From JAHFTY01 sp964584785 (GTDB lineage: Bacteria; Acidobacteriota; Terriglobia; 20CM-2-55-15), in contig CAZPBY010000005.1 in the NCBI GenBank assembly GCA_964584785.1, positions 122,533 through 186,532 of the forward strand: a DNA stretch of 64,000 nucleotides. Reading direction: 5' to 3'. Position numbers and translations under genes: made by a program. Within the stretch, counting starts at the first letter, position 1; each line of letters opens with the position of its first letter. A model generated the notes under the pieces. The model made no database searches, was not told the origin of the DNA, and worked only from the letters and a program-made list of their open reading frames with translations. Shown piece after piece: positions 41,987-50,628 of the stretch.

Positions 41987-44476
41987 ATGCGTAGACGGTT
42001 TTGGCTTGGCATTGCCGGCTTGCTCGTTGCGTTGGTCAGTTCGACGAAGATGAACGCCGTGACGCGATTGAGTTCGGCGGACGGGCAGTTTTGGGATATC
42101 CAGGACACATCGCCATGGGCTCAGGATAGCGGTGGGATCGCCACAGGCGGACGCGCGAATCCGTTCAACGGTTTCGGATATCTCAAGATTCAAGTCCGCC
42201 GGGCGGATCGCACGCTACTCCTCACGAACCAATACCTGCGCGGTTTCGGACTTGCCCACGACGGCGAGCGGTTCGATTCGATAACACCCGTGCTTACCGC
42301 AGGCATCGTGGTGTCGCGATCGATCTTCGCGCCGAAAGACGCGAATTACCTCCGATACTTCGACACCTTCACGAATTCTACGAACGAAGATCGCCTCGTC
42401 GACGTCGCCTGGGGCGGCGCCGCGGGAGCCTACGAGGAGGGAGGCCTTGTGGCGATTGCCACCACCGCGAGCGGCGACCGAAAGATCGACGCGACCGACG
42501 CGTTCGTAACCGTCATGCAGAATGCCAGGCGTGTCGAAGACCCGATGAAAGGACCTTCGGGCCACGGTCCATCCGCCCACGTGTTAGGTTCCAGGACGTC
42601 CGGCATCTTTACAAGAACCGGCGACATGTACGCCGATCCATTTAAGGATAACTATCCGGGGTTCGATCCCGCGCACATCGGCTACGTCTTCAGTCTGACT
42701 CTGAAACCATCGCAAACCGCTGCGTTGATGACATTCGTGGTGAAAGGGCTGAGCGAAATCTACGATCCGCGCGGAGGCCCGCCCAGCAGCCCGAAAGATG
42801 CCCTGGTCGCGATGCGTTTCCCGAATGTCTACACCGGCGCCGACGCGAGAATCCCCGCGGCCGGGACGGAAATCGCTCGCGTCACCGAAACGGCTCGCAC
42901 GCTGGTCCGGACTCCCGACTTGCGCGGTCTGACCGTGCGACAGCTGTCGCAAATACGCAACTGGTCATTGCCGTCCGCGTCACCTGGCGGTGCGTTCTCG
43001 GTCTACGAACAAAGTGTGACGCAACTTCAGGACGCCCAGACACATGGCGAGACGACCTCTGAAGACATCGTCCGCGAATACCTGGCGCGGCTGACGCTAT
43101 TCGATCGCAACGGCCCTTCCTTTCACGCGATGCTGTCGTTGAACCCCAATTCGATTGCAGCCGCCCGCTCGCTCGACGCCGAACGCGCCTCGGGCAAGGT
43201 TCGCGGTCCGTTTCATGGAATACCGGTCGTGTTCAAGGACAACATCGATGCCGTGGATCTGCCCACGACAGCGGGATCGCGTGCGCTATCGGAGCATCGT
43301 CCCGGCCTGGATTCGAGGATGGCCGCGGGTATGCGAGCCGGCGGCGCGATCGTCCTGGGCAAGGCGAATCTGGATGAGTTCCCTTTCGGCGATTTCGGTA
43401 TCAGCACGATCGGCGGCACGATCGGTAATGCGTACGATCCGTCGCTCTCCACCTCCGGTTCGAGCGGCGGCAGCGCGGTTGCGGTTTCGACGAGTCTCGC
43501 CGCGCTGGGATTCGGCACGGATACATGCAACTCGCTTTCAAACCCGGCATCGTTCGCGTCGCTCGCGACAATTCGCACCACGCGCGGACTCACCAGCCGC
43601 GCAGGAGTCGTTCCGCTCAATCCATACAACGATGCCGTGGGCCCGTTGGCGAAATCGGTTCGAGATGTGGCGCTCGCGCTCGATCTGGTCGCAGGAAGTG
43701 ATCCTGAAGATCCCGTCACTGCCGCTGCGTCAACGCACATTCAAGGTTCATTCGCTTCCGGTCTCGATGCCGGCGCTCTGAAGGGCGCCCGCATCGGTCT
43801 GCTTCGACAGCGCTTCGTCGGCTTCACCGGAGAACGCGAAATCGCCGCGATGATGGACAGCGTCGTCAACGAACTGAGGCAGGCCGGGGCGACTGTCGTC
43901 GACGTTGCGGTGCCGAATCTCGACGCCGAATACGACATCGTCCGCCAAAACCCGATTCCGGCCGCGTTGCTGAAACAGGCATGGACGGCTTATCTTTCCC
44001 GAGGCGCTCAGCCCAACGAGAAAGTGCTGACCGTCGAAGATCTGGTCGCATCCGGCAAGCTCGCGCCCGGGAGCGTCGGACAGTTGCGTCGTGCGCTCAC
44101 TCCCGCGCCGGACGCGGCGGCGCTGGAGGCATCGACGAAGAAGTTCACTGACACACGCGAAGGCTTTCGTCGCTTGTTCGTGGATCTCATGGATCGCGAG
44201 CACCTGGTCGCGTTGCTGTATCCCGGCAATCAGGCTCGTCCTCACACTCATGAAGGCGGCCTCGAGCGTTACGGATCGGAACCGGGAACGTGTCAGGAGA
44301 GCGCGGTGACAGGACTGCCTCAGGTGACCGTGCCGGGAGGATTTATCGGCGGCCGGTACCCATTCGGGATCTCATTTCTCGGCCGCATGTGGGACGATCA
44401 ACGTCTGCTCAGCATCGGCTACGCGTACGAACAAGCAACGCACCACCGAAAACCGCCGGCAACCGTTACCCGTTAG
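41987..44476 (+). CDS. Exported amidase-signature enzyme with N-terminal extension
   Basis: An 829-residue protein with a signal peptide (RRRFWLGIAGLLVALVSSTK). The first 300 residues form an extra beta-rich domain that I cannot name. The amidase-signature domain follows: the catalytic Lys in GIPVVFKDNIDAVDLPTTAG, the cis-Ser in STSGSSGGSAVAVS, and the nucleophile position in GTDTCNSLSNPASF, where the usual GTDTGGS is GTDTCNS; the Ser itself is kept. Amidase-signature enzymes hydrolyse amides such as peptides or acylated amines. Gene order gives no hint of the substrate. It is convergent with, and overlaps by 11 bases, the HhH gene. Confidence 0.87.
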   Translation: MRRRFWLGIAGLLVALVSSTKMNAVTRLSSADGQFWDIQDTSPWAQDSGGIATGGRANPFNGFGYLKIQVRRADRTLLLTNQYLRGFGLAHDGERFDSITPVLTAGIVVSRSIFAPKDANYLRYFDTFTNSTNEDRLVDVAWGGAAGAYEEGGLVAIATTASGDRKIDATDAFVTVMQNARRVEDPMKGPSGHGPSAHVLGSRTSGIFTRTGDMYADPFKDNYPGFDPAHIGYVFSLTLKPSQTAALMTFVVKGLSEIYDPRGGPPSSPKDALVAMRFPNVYTGADARIPAAGTEIARVTETARTLVRTPDLRGLTVRQLSQIRNWSLPSASPGGAFSVYEQSVTQLQDAQTHGETTSEDIVREYLARLTLFDRNGPSFHAMLSLNPNSIAAARSLDAERASGKVRGPFHGIPVVFKDNIDAVDLPTTAGSRALSEHRPGLDSRMAAGMRAGGAIVLGKANLDEFPFGDFGISTIGGTIGNAYDPSLSTSGSSGGSAVAVSTSLAALGFGTDTCNSLSNPASFASLATIRTTRGLTSRAGVVPLNPYNDAVGPLAKSVRDVALALDLVAGSDPEDPVTAAASTHIQGSFASGLDAGALKGARIGLLRQRFVGFTGEREIAAMMDSVVNELRQAGATVVDVAVPNLDAEYDIVRQNPIPAALLKQAWTAYLSRGAQPNEKVLTVEDLVASGKLAPGSVGQLRRALTPAPDAAALEASTKKFTDTREGFRRLFVDLMDREHLVALLYPGNQARPHTHEGGLERYGSEPGTCQESAVTGLPQVTVPGGFIGGRYPFGISFLGRMWDDQRLLSIGYAYEQATHHRKPPATVTR

Positions 44477-44699
44477 AGGGCGGTGCGACGAAGACTTTTT
44501 CCTTCAACACTCGAAACCGTTTTTCGCTGATTCCGGGAACTGCCAGCAATTCCTCCACGCGTTTGAATCCGCCTTTTTTCTCGCGGAATTCCACGATCTT
44601 CCTTGCGAGCGACGGTCCGATGCCCGGCAGCGACTCGAGTTCACGAACGGTCGCGGTGTTCAGATTCAGGGCGAGCAGCAGCGCGGCGAAGAAAATCAC
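44466..44699 (-). CDS. ComEA-like helix-hairpin-helix protein
   Basis: A 77-residue protein: one N-terminal hydrophobic segment (IFFAALLLALNL) and two helix-hairpin-helix motifs (LESLPGIGPSLARKIVEFRE and LLAVPGISEKRFRVLKEK). It is like the DNA-binding end of ComEA, which takes up DNA in competent cells, here with a short membrane anchor or signal. The C-terminus overlaps the stop of the convergent amidase gene. It starts at an ATGA overlapping the CCA-enzyme stop, so it is co-translated with it. Confidence 0.8.
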   Translation of the reverse strand: MIFFAALLLALNLNTATVRELESLPGIGPSLARKIVEFREKKGGFKRVEELLAVPGISEKRFRVLKEKVFVAPPSNG

Positions 44700-45904
44700 G
44701 ACGCCGTCCTCCGCTCATATTCGCGGCGCGCGAAATCCAGCGCCTGCTCCCGCGATGTGATGCGTCCTTCGAGTTGCTCATCCTCGATGCGCGTGAGGAG
44801 AGTCTTGAACAACGGTCCCGGTTCAAAACCTAAGGCGATCAGATCCTCACCGGAGATCAATAATGACGGTGTGATGTCCGCTGGAGTCCACTCCGCCAGC
44901 TTCTGACGGACGAATTCGTAGTTGCTCAGATCCATATCACCCGCTGATGCGTGAATGCGAGTCAGCTCCATATGGTCTTCGAAACGTTGCAAGCGCAGGA
45001 ACCGCTTCAACTCACCGGTGGACATCGTTTGGACGGTATAGAAGTTCGGAAGACTCTCGGTCAACGCCAGAACATGTTGTGTCTCGGCGACGGAAAACTT
45101 CAACCGCTGCATGATACCGGCCACTTGACGAACGGGCGTTTCATGTAACAGCACGGCAACCGCGAAATCCCCGGCTGGATTCCGCCGAAGCATACTCAAT
45201 TCGCGCTCGATCTGCGGTGTCCATTCCAGTTCCGGTAAAATCTCGCGCCGCAATCCCGACTCGTCAAGCAGCCGCATGCCGTGAGCGGCTTCACCTTCGG
45301 TCAATATTCGCACGAGTTCCTCGCGTATACGTTCTTTGCTGACCTGATGAATTGCCGGAGCCATTTCGCAAACGGCCGCCCACGTCGACGGCTCAATCCG
45401 GTAACCGAACCGCGCGCCGAAACGGACGGCGCGCAAGACGCGAAGCTTGTCTTCCCCGAAACGCTGCCGTGGATCCCCAATTGCGCGGACGAGCTTCGCG
45501 CGAATGTCGTTCTGTCCTCCGACGTAGTCCAAAATCTGTTTGGTGAGGGGATCGTAAAGAAGGCCATTGATCGTGAAATCACGGCGAAGCACATCCTGAC
45601 GAGCATCGGTATACACGACACCGGTCGGACGTCGTCCGTCAATGTACGCTTCGTCGGATCGAAACGTCGCAACTTCAAATGGATGTCCGCGATAGATCAC
45701 CAGGACGACGCCGAATTTCGCGCCGATCGTTTCCGTCCTCGGAAATAATGCGACAACTTGTTCCGGACGCGCGCTCGTCGCGATGTCGTAGTCGGACGGC
45801 TCGAGACCGAGAACCATGTCTCGAACGCAACCGCCTACAAAATACGCGTCGTGCCCGAGCTCACGAAGCTTGCGAACAACCTCGGCTGCGGTATCCGGCT
45901 TCAT
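44696..45904 (-). CDS. CCA tRNA nucleotidyltransferase / poly(A) polymerase family
   Basis: A 402-residue class II nucleotidyltransferase. The catalytic motif is AYFVGGCVRDMVLGLEPSDYDIATSA with the metal-binding Asp pair, and the RRDFTINGLLYDPLT and RFGEDKLRVLRAVRF motifs follow. The C-terminal HD-less helical region carries the rest. It adds CCA to tRNA or poly(A) to RNA; the two cannot be separated here. tRNA-Ser in this window lacks encoded CCA, so a CCA enzyme is needed somewhere in the genome. Overlaps the HhH gene by four bases. Confidence 0.9.
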   Translation of the reverse strand: MKPDTAAEVVRKLRELGHDAYFVGGCVRDMVLGLEPSDYDIATSARPEQVVALFPRTETIGAKFGVVLVIYRGHPFEVATFRSDEAYIDGRRPTGVVYTDARQDVLRRDFTINGLLYDPLTKQILDYVGGQNDIRAKLVRAIGDPRQRFGEDKLRVLRAVRFGARFGYRIEPSTWAAVCEMAPAIHQVSKERIREELVRILTEGEAAHGMRLLDESGLRREILPELEWTPQIERELSMLRRNPAGDFAVAVLLHETPVRQVAGIMQRLKFSVAETQHVLALTESLPNFYTVQTMSTGELKRFLRLQRFEDHMELTRIHASAGDMDLSNYEFVRQKLAEWTPADITPSLLISGEDLIALGFEPGPLFKTLLTRIEDEQLEGRITSREQALDFARREYERRTAS

Positions 45905-45942
45905 AGGTACGCTATAATAGCCGCTTTTAATTTGGAGGAATC

Positions 45943-47109
45943 ATGGCGTTTAGAGGTATCGACTTTTACCGGATGGATGATTTGCTCACCGATGAGGAGC
46001 GCATGGTGCGCGACACCGTTCGCCGGTTCGTCGACGAGAAGGTCCTGCCGATCATCGACAAACATTTTGAGGAAGCCACGTTTCCGACCGAGTTGATTCC
46101 ACAAATCGCCGAAATGGGCCTGCTGGGAGGCACCCTGCCGGAAGAGTACGGATGCGCGCATATGAATAATGTCGCGTACGGCCTCGTGATGCAGGAACTC
46201 GAACGGGGAGACAGTGGTCTGCGGAGCTTTGTCAGCGTTCAGGGCGCGCTGGTCATGTATCCCATCTTCGCCTTCGGCTCCGAAGAACAAAAGCGCAAAT
46301 GGCTGCCCGTCCTCGCGAAGGGCGAAAAAATCGGGTGTTTCGGCCTGACCGAGCCGGATCACGGGTCCGATCCCGGAGGCATGGAAACTCGCGCGCGCCG
46401 AACCGACAAGGGCTGGGTGTTGAACGGAACCAAGCGATGGATCACCAATGGGACGATGAGCGACGTCGCGATCGTCTGGGCTAAAGTCGGTGACGACATT
46501 CGTGGCTTCATCGTCGAAACGAACCGTCCGGGGTTCCAGGCCCCGGAAATCAAGGCGAAACTCTCACTCCGCGCCTCCGTCACATCCGACCTGATCATGG
46601 ATGATGTCGTCATCCCCGAAGAGAATCTGCTGCCGAAGTCCGAGGGCTTGAAGTCCCCGTTGATGTGTCTGAACCAGGCGCGGTACGGCATTGCGTGGGG
46701 CGGGGTTGGCGCCGCCATGGCTTGCTTTGACTGCGCCGTCCAATACACGAAAGGACGGGTTCAGTTCGATAAGCCAATCGCCGGATTTCAACTTGTGCAG
46801 GAAAAACTGGCGCGCATGGCGACGGAGATTACAAAAGCGCAACTGTTGGCCTGGCGGCTCGGTCGCTTAAAGGACGAAGGCAAGCTGCACTTCTCCATGA
46901 CATCCATGGCGAAGCGCAACAACGTTGGAATGGCGCTGGAAACGGCGCGGCTGGCTCGCGATCTCATGGGTGCAAGCGGCATCACGCTGGAGTATCCCGT
47001 GTTCCGCCACATGTGCAACCTGGAGTCCGTGTACACCTATGAAGGAACGGACCATATCCACACTCTCATCCTTGGTGAAGCCATCACGGGAATACCCGCT
47101 TACAAGTGA
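45943..47109 (+). CDS. Acyl-CoA dehydrogenase, glutaryl-CoA dehydrogenase type
   Basis: A 388-residue flavoprotein. GGAGGAAT precedes the ATG, and TATAAT lies at 45913-45918. The acyl-CoA dehydrogenase signatures are CFGLTEPDHGSDPGGMETRA and KRWITNGTMSDVAIVWAK, and the end has YEGTDHIHTLILGEAITGIPA with the catalytic Glu in the position used by glutaryl-CoA and isovaleryl-type enzymes. It oxidises an acyl-CoA, and the glutaryl type also decarboxylates. No ETF genes or other beta-oxidation genes are adjacent. It ends just before an interspersed repeat. Confidence 0.92.
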   Translation: MAFRGIDFYRMDDLLTDEERMVRDTVRRFVDEKVLPIIDKHFEEATFPTELIPQIAEMGLLGGTLPEEYGCAHMNNVAYGLVMQELERGDSGLRSFVSVQGALVMYPIFAFGSEEQKRKWLPVLAKGEKIGCFGLTEPDHGSDPGGMETRARRTDKGWVLNGTKRWITNGTMSDVAIVWAKVGDDIRGFIVETNRPGFQAPEIKAKLSLRASVTSDLIMDDVVIPEENLLPKSEGLKSPLMCLNQARYGIAWGGVGAAMACFDCAVQYTKGRVQFDKPIAGFQLVQEKLARMATEITKAQLLAWRLGRLKDEGKLHFSMTSMAKRNNVGMALETARLARDLMGASGITLEYPVFRHMCNLESVYTYEGTDHIHTLILGEAITGIPAYK

Positions 47110-47161
47110 ATTTCGGAGCCCGGCCAATCCGCCAGCTACTTCCGCTTCCGAACATGTCCAA

Positions 47162-47247
47162 CGTCGGGATGTCCAATCTCAAAAGTGATATCCAGATGAC
47201 CGGATCCGGCTATCTCAATATCACGTTGGAGATTGGACATCCCGTCG
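47162..47247. repeat. Interspersed inverted repeat, copy B
   Basis: Two 22-base arms (47162-47183 and 47226-47247) pair at 20 of 22 positions; the core is CGGGATGTCCAATCTC. The same sequence occurs at 28545-28627. The right arm overlaps the end of the response regulator gene, so the regulator's last residues (KRRDVQSPT) are encoded by the repeat. It may act as the terminator between the two convergent genes, though no T tract is present. Confidence 0.65.
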
Positions 47248-47622
47248 CTTGATATTCGCAACAATACGTTCGGCCACGAGTAACCGTGCCTTCAATTCGT
47301 CGGGGTCAAACGGTTTCGTGACGAAATCGTCCGCGCCGGCATCCATTCCTTCGAGGTAGTCTTTCTTTCCGATAAGAGCCGTCACAATAATGATGTAGGT
47401 ATATTGGGGCAGGTTGGCCCCGCGTATTCGACGGCACAGTTCGACGCCGTCCATTTCGGGCATCACGATATCGGAAATGACCACTCGAAATCCTTCCTGT
47501 TTGAACGCATTCCACGCCTCGACGCCGTTTTCGGCCGCCACGACCTCGTAGCCGAGCTTGACGAGGAGCCACCTCAGCAAGTCTCTGGAATCGCGATCAT
47601 CTTCAGCAATCAAGACTTTCAT
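47221..47622 (-). CDS. Single-domain response regulator (CheY-like)
   Basis: A 133-residue receiver domain without an output domain. The acidic pocket is IAEDDRDSRDLL, the phospho-accepting Asp is in VISDIVMPEMDG, and the switch residues are VTALIG (Thr) and TKPFDPDELKARL (Lys). The C-terminus after the last helix is KRRDVQSPT, contributed by a repeat element. Such regulators act by protein contact. It is divergent from the large coiled-coil gene with 105 bases between starts, so the two may belong to one system. No kinase is adjacent. Confidence 0.93.
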   Translation of the reverse strand: MKVLIAEDDRDSRDLLRWLLVKLGYEVVAAENGVEAWNAFKQEGFRVVISDIVMPEMDGVELCRRIRGANLPQYTYIIIVTALIGKKDYLEGMDAGADDFVTKPFDPDELKARLLVAERIVANIKRRDVQSPT

Positions 47623-47690
47623 CTACCCTGCCCAAAAAGTCAGAAACAAGTAGCATACCCCGCTTCGAGTTCACACCACATTCTCAGAAG

Positions 47691-47717
47691 TTGCTATCTA
47701 TGGCCTGTTGTTATAAT
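47691..47717 (+). promoter_or_regulatory. Probable promoter of the coiled-coil gene
   Basis: TATAAT at 47712-47717 is preceded by TTGCTA at 47691-47696 with a short 15-base gap. Transcription would start about four bases before the ATG at 47728, and no Shine-Dalgarno sequence lies there, so the message may be leaderless. Confidence 0.45.
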
Positions 47718-47727
47718 TGCGTCCCAA

Positions 47728-50628
47728 ATGGACAAGGAACTTAGCCGGCGCCAAATTGTGGAGGAAGTCCAGGCGCAGTACGAAAAGAAGCTGCGGGAAG
47801 CGAAACAACAGAAAAGTCAGGCCGAGGAGGAACTCGAGACCGCTTCCGAACGCTGGCGAAATGAACGCCGCAAGCTCAACGCCGAGATCGATCGGCTCGA
47901 AGGAGCGCTCGCCGAGGCCAAAGCTCCGTCCAAACGCAAGGGCGCAACCGCGACGGGCGTCGAAGCGGAAGAAATCGCCAAAATCAAGACCGCTGCCGAA
48001 GAGCGGTTTAACACAGCGTCCGGGGAGTGGAAGAGCGAACGCACTCACCTGGAATCGCAGGTCTCACGTTTGGAAGAGGCTCTGGTCGAAGCGCTCGAAC
48101 GTTCGAGTAATCCCATTCGTTCCGTCCAACCCATCAAGGAAAACTTCGAAAGGCAGCTTAGTCAGTCCGAGCGCGATCGTATCGACCTGGAACAGGAATA
48201 CCTTCGCGCGAAAGCGGTGTGGGACGAGGAAAAGAAGAAGCTTACCGGCGAACTGATCAAGTTGCGCCGCATGTCGCCAAAAGCGCTCGAGGTGAAAGAA
48301 AAAATCGAGCGGCTTCACGGCCGCAAAGAGAGCGTCGAAGAAACACGCATCAAGGAACTGGAAGAAAAGCTCGAACAGGCAAACACCGAAATCCAGAAGT
48401 ACCACCAGGCTTCTCTCCGCGCGAAAGAAGAGACTAAGAGTCTCAACATCCGGATCGCGCAACTGCAGGAAGCGCCTGCCGCAAGAAAACTAACGGAGTT
48501 GGCCCACTCCGAAGACTTTACGAAGGAACGCGAGGATCTCGAAAGTCAGATTCGCCGGCTCAAGCGCCAGGTCACCGAAGCGAAGGACGACGCGCGCACC
48601 GAATTCGAAACACGTTTGGAAAGGGCGGCTCGAGAGCGCATAGCGGTTGAGGATCAGCTCGCCGCCAGCACTCAAAAATGGGAAACCGAGCGGCGTCAGT
48701 TCACCAGCAAGATCGCGGAACTTGAAAGGTCGGCCGACGCATCACAAGCCTCCGCCGACAAACTTGCAAGGCTCCAAAAACAGCTCGCATCGAATACGGA
48801 AGCCTGGGAAACCGAACGCGGTCAGCTGAACAGTCAGATCAACGAACTGAGAAGGAACCTGACCGCAGCGAAGACGGCCGAGGCCGCTGCACGAACGGCC
48901 ACCGATCAGCGCGAAGAACTCGAAGAGCGGTTGGCCGCGCACACAAAGGAGTGGAACACTCAGCGCCGCGAACTCACGAGTGAAATCGCGGAACTGAAAC
49001 AGGCCCTCACCGACGCCACGGCCGGAAACGACGACTGGCGTACGGAACGCCGCGAACTCAAAACTGAAATCACCGAACTCCAGGAATCTTTGGCTGAGGC
49101 GCAAGCTTCAAGCGACAAGCGCGCCAAAATCGAGGAACGGCTCGCAGCAAACGCTGAAGAGTGGGATAACGAACGCCGGCACCTCGACAGTCAAATCGTG
49201 CAGCTCCAGCAGGCGGTCGCCCACGCCAAGGATACGGATGAAAGCGCGTACCAGACTTGGGCAAGCGAACGCGAGGAACTCCAGAATGAAATCCAGAAGT
49301 TCCGCGCGACAATCCGCGAGAAGGACGAAGCGCGCGACGATTACGAACTCCGGCTTGAAGAAGCGGAACGCGGCCGTGTAAAGCTGGAGGAGCGGATTGC
49401 TTCTGTTTACGATGAGCGTGACGATGAACGCCGGCGGCTGGACGAGCAGATCGCCCAACTGCAGCAGGCCATACGTGATAAAGACCAGGCCAAAGACGAC
49501 TACGAGCGTCGCCTTGAAGAAGCCGAACAGGCGCGCATGACGGCCGCGGATCGGATGTCGTCGCTGCCGGAAGAGTGGGCCGCGGAACGTCAGGTTCTCA
49601 AAGATGACATCGCACACCTGCAGGACGAAGTGGCAAATGCAAACAGGCTGGCCGCCACGACCGCGGTCGAACAGTGGGCAAGGGAAAGAGAGGAACTGCA
49701 GGACCGCATCCAGGAACTCAATCAGGCGATCGTTCGGACGAAGGATGAGGCCGGCCGCCAATACGAGTCTCGTCTCGAGGACGCGAACCAGGAAATCACA
49801 AGGCTCGAGGTGCAAATCGCGAACGCCTCCAAACAGGCGGAGACCAATCGAAACAAGCTGCTCGATCAGGTCACGCAGCTGCAGCAGGAAGTCGCTCTGG
49901 CAAAGAATTCAGCCGGAGAATCTCTCGAACAGTGGGCGAAGAATAAGAAGGGCGGCGAAATCCAAAAGCTGCGTATCGCCGCAGTTCGCGCCAAAGAAGA
50001 AGCCCGGCTTCAATACGAGTCCCGGTTGGAAGAGGCGTTTCACGAACGCGGCAAGCTGGAAGAGCAGATGACGGCAAGGTCCAAACAATTGGAAGCGGAA
50101 AGCCAGCAACTCCGCAGCGAGATCACGGAACTGCAAAAGCAGTTGTCGCAGGCAGGAACCCGCGGCGGAGTCTTGACAAACGAAGAGTGGATGAAGGAAC
50201 GCGAAGACCTTCAGAATGAAATCCGCTCGCTTCAGCGCTCGTTTTCGGAAGGCCGGAGCGACGATATCGTCGATCAGCTGCGGAAACAGTACGATCAAAA
50301 ACTCCAGGACATGATCGAGCAGAAAACCCAGATCTCGAACGAACTTCTCGAGGCCAGCAGGCTGCTGGAATCTGAACGCGAGCGTTTCGGCGCTGAAATA
50401 GCGGCCGCCGGTGAGGGCGGTGGCGATGGGGGGAACCTCGATACGAAGATGATCAACGCTGAAGTCACGCGGGTGGAACGCGTGATGCGCGAGATCACGT
50501 CCCTCATCGACGATCCATCGACGGAACTCTCGATGGTCATTCGGAAGAATGTCGAGAAGGCCGAACTGGACGCGTACTTGAAAGGCATCCTTTTCTCCAT
50601 CGGGCGCGCGAAAGGAATGGACGCTTAG
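47728..50628 (+). CDS. Large coiled-coil protein with tandem heptad modules
   Basis: A 966-residue protein; the ATG at 47728 is chosen because the frame from 47404 runs through the divergent response regulator gene. Nearly the whole chain is predicted coiled coil (Glu, Lys, Arg, Gln, Leu and Ala rich), built of degenerate units about 40-45 residues long containing W-x-x-E-R-x-x-L-x-x-x-I-x-x-L (for example WETERGQLNSQINEL, WNTQRRELTSEIAEL, WDNERRHLDSQIVQL). The last 70 residues are different, with a Gly-rich hinge and TRVERVMREITSLIDDPSTE ... NVEKAELDAYLKGILFSIG, which looks like a folded helical domain. No membrane segment or signal. It may be a cytoskeletal or scaffold protein. Its end overlaps that of the convergent M20 gene by four bases. 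Confidence 0.85.
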   Translation: MDKELSRRQIVEEVQAQYEKKLREAKQQKSQAEEELETASERWRNERRKLNAEIDRLEGALAEAKAPSKRKGATATGVEAEEIAKIKTAAEERFNTASGEWKSERTHLESQVSRLEEALVEALERSSNPIRSVQPIKENFERQLSQSERDRIDLEQEYLRAKAVWDEEKKKLTGELIKLRRMSPKALEVKEKIERLHGRKESVEETRIKELEEKLEQANTEIQKYHQASLRAKEETKSLNIRIAQLQEAPAARKLTELAHSEDFTKEREDLESQIRRLKRQVTEAKDDARTEFETRLERAARERIAVEDQLAASTQKWETERRQFTSKIAELERSADASQASADKLARLQKQLASNTEAWETERGQLNSQINELRRNLTAAKTAEAAARTATDQREELEERLAAHTKEWNTQRRELTSEIAELKQALTDATAGNDDWRTERRELKTEITELQESLAEAQASSDKRAKIEERLAANAEEWDNERRHLDSQIVQLQQAVAHAKDTDESAYQTWASEREELQNEIQKFRATIREKDEARDDYELRLEEAERGRVKLEERIASVYDERDDERRRLDEQIAQLQQAIRDKDQAKDDYERRLEEAEQARMTAADRMSSLPEEWAAERQVLKDDIAHLQDEVANANRLAATTAVEQWAREREELQDRIQELNQAIVRTKDEAGRQYESRLEDANQEITRLEVQIANASKQAETNRNKLLDQVTQLQQEVALAKNSAGESLEQWAKNKKGGEIQKLRIAAVRAKEEARLQYESRLEEAFHERGKLEEQMTARSKQLEAESQQLRSEITELQKQLSQAGTRGGVLTNEEWMKEREDLQNEIRSLQRSFSEGRSDDIVDQLRKQYDQKLQDMIEQKTQISNELLEASRLLESERERFGAEIAAAGEGGGDGGNLDTKMINAEVTRVERVMREITSLIDDPSTELSMVIRKNVEKAELDAYLKGILFSIGRAKGMDA

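Noticed and set aside
47404..47727. Upstream extension of the coiled-coil reading frame
   Set aside because: It is antisense to the receiver domain of the response regulator and has no coiled-coil character.
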